From positions 33,210,199 through 33,274,198 of the forward strand of contig OZ026840.1 in the NCBI GenBank assembly GCA_964023205.1: a DNA stretch of 64,000 nucleotides, in the 5' to 3' direction. The stretch is from Lutraria lutraria. Taxonomy: Eukaryota; Mollusca; Bivalvia; Venerida; Mactridae. A program made the translations under genes and the position numbers. Positions 44,392-54,600 of the stretch are shown piece by piece. The stretch's first letter is position 1, and every line of letters begins with the position of its first letter. Under the pieces are notes generated by a model. That model was not told where the DNA came from and searched no databases. It saw nothing but the letters and a program-made list of their open reading frames with translations.

Positions 44392-44429
44392 GGTCCTTTT
44401 CAGGACCACCAACGGCCCTTTTCAGGGCC
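44392..44429 (+). terminator. Two histone-type 3' stem-loops after the coiled-coil gene
   Basis: GGTCCTTTTCAGGACC (44392-44407, then ACCA) and GGCCCTTTTCAGGGCC (44414-44429) lie 20 and 42 nt after the stop, both sense. A purine block CAGAAAGAAT follows within about 15 nt. Confidence 0.8.
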
Positions 44430-44514
44430 CCCATACAATTCAGAAAGAATCACTCTCATATTGTCAATATTTACATTCCTATCTGATAACACCAAATACA
44501 AATAGACGGTGTGA

Positions 44515-44905
44515 GGTAAGTTAAACATTTCCTACACATATAAGTGATAGTATGATGTGTACAATCATTTTCAACAAATATAAGTGCTGTGATTGTACAA
44601 AGTATTTCCCCCACAAATATAAGTGTTAGTATGTGATGTACAATCATTTTCAACAAATGTCTGCAAATTGCTGTGATAGTATTAAGTGTACAGTCTGCAA
44701 AGTGCTGTGATAGTATTAAGTGTACAGTCTGCAAAGTGCTGTGATAGTATAATGTGTACAGTCTGCAAAGTGCTGTGATAGTATAATGTGTACAGTCTGC
44801 AAAGTGCTGTGATAGTATAATGTGTACAGTGTTCAAATTGCTGTGATAGTATAATGTGTACAGTCTGCAAAGTGCTGTGATAGTATAATGTGTACAAAGC
44901 ATATC
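44515..44905. repeat. 34-bp tandem repeat array between two right-arm genes
   Basis: About seven copies of a 34-bp unit containing TCTGCAAAGTGCTGTGATAG and TATAATGTGTACA lie at 44655-44895, preceded by longer degenerate units with CAACAAATATAAGTG. Copy 2 has a related but rearranged array at about 59390-59900. Could be enhancer or replication iterons; open frames inside are repeat artefacts. Confidence 0.8.
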
Positions 44906-45014
44906 TACAATATAACCTTGACCTTGACGTGTCAAACACTTGTTAAAAAAACTTGAAGTGTCACACCTGTAAAAACTTGAAGTGTCACACGTATTCAAAA
45001 AAACTTCTCACAAT

Positions 45015-45064
45015 TGACCTTGACCTAATAGAACACTGGCGCGTGCAGGCAAAAAGTATAAATA
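45015..45064 (+). promoter_or_regulatory. Promoter of the Tyr/Gln-rich gene
   Basis: TATAAATA at 45057-45064 lies about 40 bp before ATG 45100. TGACCTTGA sites lie at 44919-44927 and 45015-45023. Copy 2 keeps the TATA box. Confidence 0.65.
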
Positions 45065-45099
45065 CCCCCGGCGCAGACACTATTTTTTCATTATCTAGC

Positions 45100-45825
45100 A
45101 TGGAGTCCTTCAACATGCCATACGATATATTGAGAGAAGCACTAGAATCATCTGAGTTGATAGACCCGAATGCGGGTATGCATTACAACCAGCCGAAGTA
45201 CAACCAGCCAAAGTACGGTCAACTACAGTATAGGCAGCCACAGTACAGCCAATACAGTCAACCACTGTACAACCAATACAGTCAACAGTCCATGGTAGAT
45301 GTACAGCCTATGGTAGATGTACAGCCGATACAACCCATGGCAGATGTACAACCCACTATGACGAATACACAACCCATGGTAGATGTACAACCCACTATGA
45401 CGAATACACAGCCTATACAACCTATGACGAATACACAGCCTATGGTAGATGTACAACCCACTATGACGAATACACAGCCCTCTATGGCGAATACACAGCT
45501 TATGACAGATAAACAGTCTAATACAATTACAAAGCCTACAACGGGATTGTCTGTTCTACAAGGTATCAAGGAAGAAATGGTACAGATGAATCAAGTCATG
45601 CAAGAGATGGTCAGACTCATGAAAAATCAAGAAGTACGGTTTAAGCCACAAGAAATGATTGTACCTGTACAGTTTATGTATGATTCAAAGAAACGAAAAC
45701 ATGAGCATGAGAAAAAGAAACCGGAGCATGACAAAAAGAAACCGGAGATGACAGAAACGAAGAAACGAAAACATGATCTTGAGAAACAACCTCGGGGCAA
45801 GTATGGTAAAGAAATAAAGAAATGA
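45100..45825 (+). CDS. Tyr/Gln-rich repeat protein with basic Lys/His/Glu tail
   Basis: 241 residues from ATG 45100 (MESFNMPYDILREALESS), chosen because a TATA box sits 40 bp upstream; the open frame extends further but lies upstream of that TATA box. A short N-terminal helix is followed by YNQPKYNQPKYGQ-type repeats, then PMVDVQP and TMTNTQP repeats, a predicted coiled-coil helix (EEMVQMNQVMQEMVRLMKN), and a very basic KKRKHEHEKKKPEH tail. The middle resembles prion-like low-complexity domains. Copy 2 (58489-59172) has 227 residues owing to repeat-number changes. Not recognised; scaffold or condensate role is speculation. Confidence 0.75.
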   Translation: MESFNMPYDILREALESSELIDPNAGMHYNQPKYNQPKYGQLQYRQPQYSQYSQPLYNQYSQQSMVDVQPMVDVQPIQPMADVQPTMTNTQPMVDVQPTMTNTQPIQPMTNTQPMVDVQPTMTNTQPSMANTQLMTDKQSNTITKPTTGLSVLQGIKEEMVQMNQVMQEMVRLMKNQEVRFKPQEMIVPVQFMYDSKKRKHEHEKKKPEHDKKKPEMTETKKRKHDLEKQPRGKYGKEIKK

Positions 45826-45845
45826 AGATCCGACTAACAGTCACA

Positions 45846-46092
45846 ACCAACGGTCCTTTTCAGGACCACCAACGGCCCTTTTCAGGGCCACCATGTCTTT
45901 TCGAAAGAAAATTCTCTCATTGTCTAAGTCTATACACACACACACACAGTACCCAGAACATTCCTAAAATTCAATTCATACTATTTTGGGGTACAACATT
46001 GATTTCCAATTTGTCCCAATTTGTCCCAATTTTGAAAACTTCTGGGTACCAATTACGTTGATTTGGTACCCAGGGTACCGCCATATACTACT
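45846..46092. repeat. Right terminal inverted repeat of Polinton copy 1
   Basis: Inverted match of 29048-29294, with two sense-strand histone-type stem-loops at its inner end and the AGTAGTATATGG terminus at its outer end. Confidence 0.92.
45852..45889 (+). terminator. Two histone-type 3' stem-loops after the Tyr/Gln-rich gene
   Basis: GGTCCTTTTCAGGACC (45852-45867) and GGCCCTTTTCAGGGCC (45874-45889) are each followed by ACCA and lie 26 and 48 nt after the stop. CGAAAGAAAA at 45902-45911 is the downstream purine element candidate. Confidence 0.82.
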
Positions 46093-46098
46093 GAGGTT
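46093..46098. other. Right 6-bp target site duplication of Polinton copy 1
   Basis: GAGGTT, identical to 29042-29047. Confidence 0.9.
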
Positions 46099-46314
46099 AT
46101 CCTAAAGATTGTATAATTACCAAGCTACAAATGTTTAGGCAAGTTAATAGATTTAAATAGCAGAATCGGTTTGTGACACAGTGGAAAAACACGGACTCAA
46201 ATGCCTTTTTGGAACAAAATGGACGTTACATCGAACATACATGTATGTTGTAGAAGTTGAAAGTTGTGTTTCTTGTGTGAAGAAATAAGTTACCGTATAC
46301 GCCTGTAATATTCT

Positions 46315-46640
46315 GTACAAAAATTGCATGTATCTGACAGTTTCCACAAAGTTACATATAGGCATATAAGCAAAATAAAAACGTACATAGAGAGAATTTT
46401 TAAAACTTTCCATGATTATAGCATATGACAATAGAAACAATTTATTGGAAACAAAAATGGTGGTTGCGGAGCTCGATTTTGAGTTATCTGCCCTTGAATG
46501 TGACTTTTTGGCTTGATTCTATTATCATATGCTACAATCAGGCAAAGTTTAAAAACATTCTCTCTATACGTTTTCATGTTGCCTGTATGTTTAATAGTAA
46601 AATTGTGGAAACTGTCAGATATGTCTTTAAGTGTGTTTTT
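46315..46640. mobile_element. Foldback element with about 115-bp inverted arms
   Basis: The left arm (about 46315-46440) and right arm (about 46520-46640) match when inverted. Shared blocks are GTGGAAACTGTCAGATA, TTCTCTCTAT and TCATATGCTA. Non-coding. A small open frame at 46688-47026 follows, with no recognisable domain. Confidence 0.6.
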
Positions 46641-48339
46641 GAAATAATAAAGTTGACTAATACAATCAAACGCCGTAAGATGTTGTAATGGTGTCGTATA
46701 ATGGGAACACTCTGTATCTAGGTGAAGTGTTCGTTACTAAGAAAGCGTGGTTACATGGTTATCAAATGAATTTCAATTTAGCAGAAAATGCCAGAAATAG
46801 TCACAAGTCAATCACAATGCGCCTTGAAGATAGCAGTTTGCAAGCATGTGTTTGTAAAGACGTCAATAGTTTCATATTACTCACTGAATTTAATGGAAAC
46901 TTGCTAAAAATGAATATTATGTGTAATTCAACATGGGTTCAAAATCTATTGTTAAACATGCCACCTGGACATATACTCAGAGTTTGCGTTTATCGAAAGC
47001 AGCGTTGTTTTAAACTTAAAATTTGAATTTATATTTGAGTGGCCTTTATTCAGTGATGATCTCTAACGCATGTTTGATTGCATATTTACGTCTTTTGTAG
47101 ACACTATAATATACAAAGGCTTTATAACGCCTACACAAGGAGTATATGGGTTTAGCATTTTCCCAAGTTTTATGTGTTTTTGAGAAACAACGTCCTCATG
47201 GTGATATCCAAGGGTTTGAATCGATAAACTTAATTAGGAAAAACAAATAATAACAAATCAGCCTCGATCTTTAGGGACCACAGTGGAAATAAGAATAAAA
47301 TATACTTTCTCCCTGTCATGATTTTTGCATAATTTTGTATGTTCAATTCTTTTAACATGCATTATTGTTACGCTAAATCATTTGAATGTCGGTTTCGTAG
47401 TACTCGTATTAGTCGTATTACACCATCATCATAAAGTTAGAATTCTCAATTCGCATGGTTACAACATCATGTTCTTTAAATAATGCAACAAGAGTGATCA
47501 TATCTCTCTGACATAGAGCTATTAGCTCAAGTATCCATCAAAACAGGCAATAATCAATAACAGTGGAGAGATGTGAAGTATTCGTCTCTATATTTAAATG
47601 GAGAACGTTTCTCCAATATTACACATACACAACCGAGACAGACGGCATAATACGGACTTTAGTCTTTCGTAGATTTTCAATGTTATGCAGACCAGCTGTT
47701 AATTCTTTTTCGAGAAAAGGCATTGGGCTAAATGTGGGTAATGGAGTGTTCGCCTGTCTGGACTTGGATGCAATAAACGAAAACGTTGTAAAACATTTTG
47801 TGGGGTCGTTTTCCGTAATGCATGTTTTCCGCTCGTGACTTGTGTAGCTTTTGAAAAAAAGAACTTGTTACAAACTGTGAAGGACTAATAACAGCGCGTA
47901 TAGATAGACGATGGCTATGTCGATAAATGCGGTGCGATGAATAATTACATGTCGTCGGTGTATTACCAATCACTTACGAAAACTACTTTGAACACTGGCA
48001 TAAATTCTAAAAAGGTGTATTGATTTTACTTGGAATTCTCTTAAATAATTTTGATGGTCGATCAATGAATAACTTGCGTTAATGCACGAACCATTTCAAA
48101 CGCAACAAATAACATTTTGAGATGGCTGAATAAACGCGAATGAACTACTATATAAAGGAAAAACATGGAAAAAATACAGTTTGATATATGGATAGTTTTA
48201 ATCTTAGATGGCTCATTGTGTTGAACTTATTCAGGGATGATATACACAATCACTGCGGACATTGCGTGGTACTATAATATTTCTACCACATGATTGGAGG
48301 TGAGCTTTTATAGAACTAAATATAAGAAAAAGTGATAGT
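46641..48339. other. Intergenic, upstream of host gene 48652
   Basis: No convincing gene. A GGCCTTTATTCAGTGATGAT phrase at 47040 resembles a pogo-like MITE end. Open frames of 91-112 codons on either strand show no domain. Confidence 0.35.
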
Positions 48340-48530
48340 CAGTGCACGTGGTATTCTGTGAAATTTGTTCGTGACAATTAGTGTACGTTGCACGTGATAA
48401 TCCGTGAACTTTGCTTGTTGATAATCAGTGTAAGCACGTGAAAATCCCGGAGCTTTGCACCTTGATAATCAGTGAACGCTGCAAACAATAATCGACGAAC
48501 GTCCGCCGTAATAATCAGTAAACATGCATA
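48340..48530. promoter_or_regulatory. Degenerate tandem repeats with CACGTG E-boxes upstream of host gene
   Basis: Units resembling GATAATCAGTGAACGTTGCA recur about six times. CACGTG occurs three times between 48340 and 48440 (GTGCACGTGGT, TTGCACGTGAT, AGCACGTGAAA). The array lies 120-310 bp before ATG 48652. Confidence 0.5.
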
Positions 48531-48651
48531 CATCGCATTTGTGATCCAGGAGGCAGAGAGAACAATTTAATAATTGTTGGCATTAATGTGTTAGTATCAA
48601 ACTTCAGCAAATCAAAACGGTTTCCAAGCCAACATAGTTGTGTCTATCAGT

Positions 48652-51600
48652 ATGGGGTGTAGACCAAGCAGAAGTTCTTTAAGCCGAGTTGCAGACAGCA
48701 CATGTGAATATAACCGTTGTTATATGAAAGAATTTGACGTGGCTAGACGCAAACAAAAGAAGTCACACAGACACAACAGGAGAAATTTGCCTACTTATAA
48801 CAACTTCTCATCTACCACGAAAGTCTATGATCGGTCGTCAGGTACGTCAAAAATAACGGTCAGATTATCAACAGACGGTTCTATGCTTGAAATTGAACAA
48901 TTTGACGTTGAGTATGATTCAGCTGAAATACCAGAAGTTGCAGAAAATGTCGATGATGACCAAGGAATTGTTATGAAGTCTGTCTCAGAATTGAAAACTC
49001 AGCGCCTTTGTGGCGACATTAAACGTTATGATAGTGCGCCCCAATTATCTGATTCGTCTGAGTCCAATCGAAGTACTCGAAGTACTAAGAAACCTTCTTG
49101 CGGATTAGTAGGTTGTTGTATCCAGAATCGGACAGACTCCGTGACAATGTGCGAGGAATATAGACCTAAAACAGTCAGTACTGTTGAGTGTATGAACGAC
49201 GAGAAAGTAGAAGTCGAACACAATTGTGAAGTACATCGAGATTGTGTGCCAACTAAGACAATCAATGATGACAAAAGCTTAGATTCAGACTCCTTAAATG
49301 ACTCGAGCCCACGTAGATATCAATCACAGTCATTGAATGATGAAGACGAAAACACGCGTATAACAACGAAAATATCTGATAAGAGTGAAAGTGACTGTCA
49401 GACAACAGCTAGTCTTGTTACAAGGTCAAGTCTTGAACCGCAAATGAAAGCTTCATGTGTGAATGGCGTGGAATCTCATTTACACCATTGTTCTACATTT
49501 AAGCCAATTCTCAAGCATGAAGATATAGAAGGCCATAGTGGATCTCTAGCAATAAGAAAAATAATCCATAATAATTGTTGCAAAGCAAGCACTTTGTGCC
49601 ACAAAGAATGTTCTTCCGTCGAAATATGTACTGAAATTCCCAGACAATCCTTCCACTCGAAGTCTATGACATTAGGCGTGAATGATAAAAACATGAACAA
49701 AACTGAAGGATATGTGATCAATAACCCCGACAGAAGACTAGATAATCAGATAGCTGAAAATAATCAATTGGGTAAAATTTGCTCTGCTTGCAATAATAGC
49801 AAATACATTTCTGAAATGTGTGATTGCTGTTGCATTAACAGTGGATGCGGCGGTTGCCAGAACGCATCGTGTCCAACTTCCGAAACAATTACCAACGATA
49901 ATAAGAACAAGTGTTCTCTGTCAAAATTTAACTCTTCATGTGGTGGAAGATTAAATTTTGACCTGTGTGCATGTTGTTGTTGTTTTACTAAATACAACAA
50001 CAGCGGAGAAAACGGTCCACAATGTTTCCTATATTCCCATTATCGTAATCTTAATCAATCAGCCGATACGGGTAAAAATAACGACAGTATTCAAATAACA
50101 CCGATTGGAGACCCTAACAACGGAAAAGAGGAACTGCTAGATAGTGAACGACAGTCATTAATTGACCATCATAAAGATACTGCATATGACAAGAAAACTG
50201 CATATTCGCTTAATTGTACACATCGATCAAATGAATGTTTTCAAAATATTACAGACAGCGATCTTACCTCATTCAGCACTAATTTAGACAAAGTAAATCA
50301 GAAGTTATGTCGTGACAATCAACTCGACTTACTTACTCACTCTGGAAGTGACTGTAAATACCATACAAACAATATTGAATTCGGAGCTAGATACGGCCGT
50401 GAATTAGTTTCTCAACGCCCATGCGTACCTAATAAAACAGCTACACGCGACTTAGATATTAAAGAATATTCACAATGTATACAAGAATCAATTACAGTTA
50501 CGAGCGATAGGCGGGAACACGAATGCCAAGAACATTTTACAATTAGCAAAGGCGTTGTGTGTGTTCATAACATTATTGAAACAACCGATGTTAGGAAGTT
50601 AAAACCGGCTTCCGTGATAAGCAGGGAAGTTTCTAGGACATCATTTAATAGTGACGGCCGACCTTGTATCAACTCACAACCGCTGGGAAGCTCTGGCAGA
50701 GAAAGGTGTTGTGACGGTAAGTTGACATATTAAGCTGCATGAACTCGTTCACCTTCTGAACATTTACTAGATTTTAACAATAACACGTTTACTGCTACTT
50801 GACAAAATTACGGTAGGAAGACCTTAAAACTTTTCTAATTTTTAAACATACATTCCGTATTTGGAGGTGCTACAAATATTGTTGTAAATCAGGAACATGT
50901 CTATTTTCTGACCTTACGTGAAAGTTGCTCTAAACTAACTTTTTCATAAGGTCCATAAGTCCAGTTTACGACGTATTGCGGGCAGGACAGACTCCACTCA
51001 ACTTTCTCTGCGTACCTTTGTCATATGGGTTCCGCAGAAACAATTTCGGGAAACGAGATCAGCTGGACTATTCGCATGACATGGGTTCAAATTCCAGTCG
51101 CGACAAGTCAAACTATTCTGTGAAATTTTGCGAAAATATCGATACAAATATTAGTATACGGAGAAATTGACCGCTTCTTGTGGAAGAATAAATTAGAACT
51201 GGTTAGAATAGAGTCTAGGAAAATCGGTTTGGCGAACCGTCCGCTGTATAAAATCATGTGAAATATCGTTGAAAAACGGCGTTAACCCACTGAAAAAAGC
51301 TTTTCATTCCAACGTGGTAGAAAGACATAGGTCGCAAAGATCCTTAAACATATCAATCATAAATAATAAGGGCAAGATCGTGAATGATTAATTTTGTTGT
51401 TTATTCTATTTAGACTAATTAGCGCAACAACATGTTTTTTTGCAACATAAAACATGGTCCCTCGGGGAGTGTCTCAACTAAGTACTAAGTAAATCAACTA
51501 ACTTTTCGTGATTCTAGTTTAATTAATTCTTTTACTGAATATTTTTGTAAATACAGAGAATGTCATTGAACTTCTTGCAATATAATGAGGAAGTCTAGCT

Positions 51601-54600
51601 AGGTTAAAAACACTGAAACGTAAAGGTTACTTTACTTAAGTCGTATTTGTTGTACTGTGTATGGAAATCTCGAAGTTAAGACCACGTTTTAAATCAAATT
51701 AACAAGCCTCAATTTTGAGGCCATAATATTCTATAGGTTGTCGCCACGTGAGGTATTAATAGTACTATACTAACCAGTATATAAAGGAGCCCATGAAAGG
51801 AGCCTCCGGGGTCGAGTGGTAATGGTTTCTCTGACTAGAACTCGTTAGCCCCTCAAAACTGTGAGTTTGAATCCCACTGAAGGGAAAAAGACAAATTTCA
51901 CATGATGTCTATCTAGCCTACGGAAGATCGGTGGTTCTTACCAGGCGTAAGTCTAGTACGTGTCTTCCTTCATCTTTCAAGCTGGTATGTCGCCCAAGAC
52001 TCTGCCGGATGGTACGACATCGAACTCCAGAAAAAAATGTGAAAATCCCAGATAGATTAGATATTCTTGAATCACTTTTGTTTTGAACAGACAGTTTATT
52101 TCAATGCATCTATCTAAAAGATAGTAGACCATTCAGGATTTCCATCCAAAAAAATCATCTCATGATTTCGTAGACAAATCAATTCCGATACAAGTTTAAA
52201 TGGGTTTATTCTACGACATTGACCTCTGTCAGACAAGCTCGGAGTATTTAGTATTTGTATTACATTGTATTATATAGATTTCCAATATTCAGTAGAAGTT
52301 TTCAAGATGTGTTTAAGTACGTACGCCTACACTAAAATTCAGCGCCAGTCACACTAACTCCACCATGTTATAGATTTAAATATGCAGCAAAACTCATCTT
52401 AGCGTCCACTTCAATTAAAAGACCTCTATATTAAAAAGACCGCTTATTCTTGGACCAGCGCTTGATATTATTTTTGTTTATAAATACTCGATAAATATTT
52501 GTTGAAAGCGGTCTTAATAATACGAGGATCTCTTTATTATATCGATATTTATAAAAAATATATATTGAAATCCTATTCGAAAGCAAAACTTTCGTTGTCA
52601 TTTTAAAACGAAGATTTTTATATCTAAGTCATCTGTTTGATATTTTGAGGGAAGGAGGTTTGATGGATATTCTTTTCTTAGACCATCCTTAAAAATATTG
52701 GTTTGCAAAAATGTCGATTTCCCTCCACATGTGGAGAAGTTGTCGATTCCTTGTAGAAAGGTTAAGTTAATACATGTGCTGGTTAGAATACATTCCATGG
52801 AAGCTGGTTGAGAGAACCGACCGCCGTATAAACTAGTAACGGAAATGTCGTTAAAAAAGGCGCAAACTTATGGTGGCTGATTTCTGCCATTTCATATCTT
52901 CGTGTGTTCGCCCCCAAAAGTCGAAGCACGACTACACGAACACACGATAAATTGCTCATTTATCGTGTCTTCGCCTTTGACCTTAGAGGGCGAATCGTGA
53001 CACGAACACACGATAATGTACAATGTTTCGTGTCGTCGTGTCTTCGCCTTCCGGTAGACATGCACAGAACCATTATACATAGTATTGAATTGCAAAACTA
53101 TTGCACGATGGACCAGATTTATGGTTCTGCGCATGTCCACCGGAAGGCGAAGACACGACGACACGAAACATTGCAAATTATCGTGTGTTCGTGTCTTCGT
53201 CCTTCGGGGCGAAGCACGACTGCACGACGATACGAAAATTGGCCAATTTCGAGGCGAAGACACGAACACACGACAAATAATGGGCGCCGATACGTTGATG
53301 TCATACCCGCCGACATGAAACTCTACAAGAGTAGATTTCGTGTGTTCGCCTATCAAAATTTCGTTATTTCGCCTTCAATATTTCGTGTGTTCGTGTATTC
53401 GCTCTCTAAGGTCGAAGGCAAAGACACGATAAATGAGCAATTTGTCGTGTGTTCGTGTCGTCGTGCTTAGCGAACACACGAATATATGAAATGGCAGAAA
53501 TCAGCCACCATACGAACTCACTGAAACCGAGGATTGGTATATTTTTATGGTTAATTTTTTTTCCGAAGGCGGGGTAAACAAATTCAATATACATGTACAG
53601 TCATTGTAGGAACATTAACATGTACATAACGTAAACATGTTTAAGTTGTTCGTACAAGCCAAACTTATTGCTTTATGTATAGTTTTGTTCTTTTCATTTT
53701 ATTTTTTAGTGGTTTTCACAAGCGTTGCATGCTAGTGACTGCGTTTCCATAGTACCGGTAATATCATAGTGTTGTCCATGCATGTTGTCTGTCTCTCATA
53801 CATCATATTTGTTTTAACGGTTGTATAATTATAATACTAATGTACCTAATTTCACACAATCTCGGTATTTGGAGTTTTGAATATACAGTTGAATGCAGTT
53901 ATATTCTAGTATTAGACTCCTAGGGATCCGAACCATTTCTTCATTAATGAGTACTGTTCATTCAAAATTCATATGTTCATTCATATCATGTGTGACATTT
54001 CTTTATACATTTGTATTATGTACAGTAACTGTTATCTGTAACATTCACGCCAAATGCTTTGCCGGGTACAGCAGGAAGCCAGTGCATTTTTCATTTGGCG
54101 CGAATGTTAACGTGAGGCACAGAATACTGTACCAAGAACATACACATTTGTCCGCTTAACATGCGCTTTGTGTCGTGTAAATTGTATAAATTACGTACAG
54201 CTTCTTTTCTCTTGGCTTTGTGCAAAAACAAAGTGCTTCTCGCAATGCCCATTTGTGACGTGAAAAGTCTCGTGGGTTATCCGCACTGATATCCATGGCA
54301 ATGAAATAAGGAAGGACGTTTTCGTGGAAAAATAAAACTTCACATTTATATTTTTCTGAGTGTTCACTGTATCTGGGTCATTATGAACAAGTGACCATTA
54401 AACTAAGGTGGCGTAAATGAGCCGTTGTCCGCTATGAGTATGCGGGAAAGACATAATGGGGCATTCATTTGGTAGGAAATTTGTTCTTAATAGTCAATGA
54501 AGATTTTTAAAATGGCCTTTACTAGGTGGCCTGTACACGGTGGAGGCTACTAACACAGGCTTTACTGTACTTAAATTACATATATTGGATATCTTAGATG

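Larger units (their letters stand above)
29048..46092. mobile_element. Maverick/Polinton DNA transposon, complete, 17,045 bp (copy 1)
   Basis: It has all the diagnostic parts: about 247-bp TIRs starting AGTAGTATATGG, a 6-bp target duplication (GAGGTT), protein-primed polymerase B, an integrase with chromodomain, packaging ATPase, adenain-like protease, major capsid and penton-like proteins. The genes are densely packed and intronless, most leftward and three rightward. No internal stop breaks the recognisable core genes, so it may be recent and potentially functional. A second copy of the same family begins at 58103. Confidence 0.95.

Noticed and set aside
44655..44895. CRISPR-like array of 34-bp repeats
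   Set aside because: Units are directly adjacent with no unique spacers and the context is a eukaryotic transposon, so it is a tandem repeat.
44471..44998. 175-codon minus-strand frame
   Set aside because: It reads through the 34-bp tandem array in a repeating pattern and is not conserved in that form in copy 2.
52892..53470. Long overlapping frames on both strands as proteins
   Set aside because: They are translations of the palindromic MITE repeats; both strands stay open because the unit lacks stop codons.
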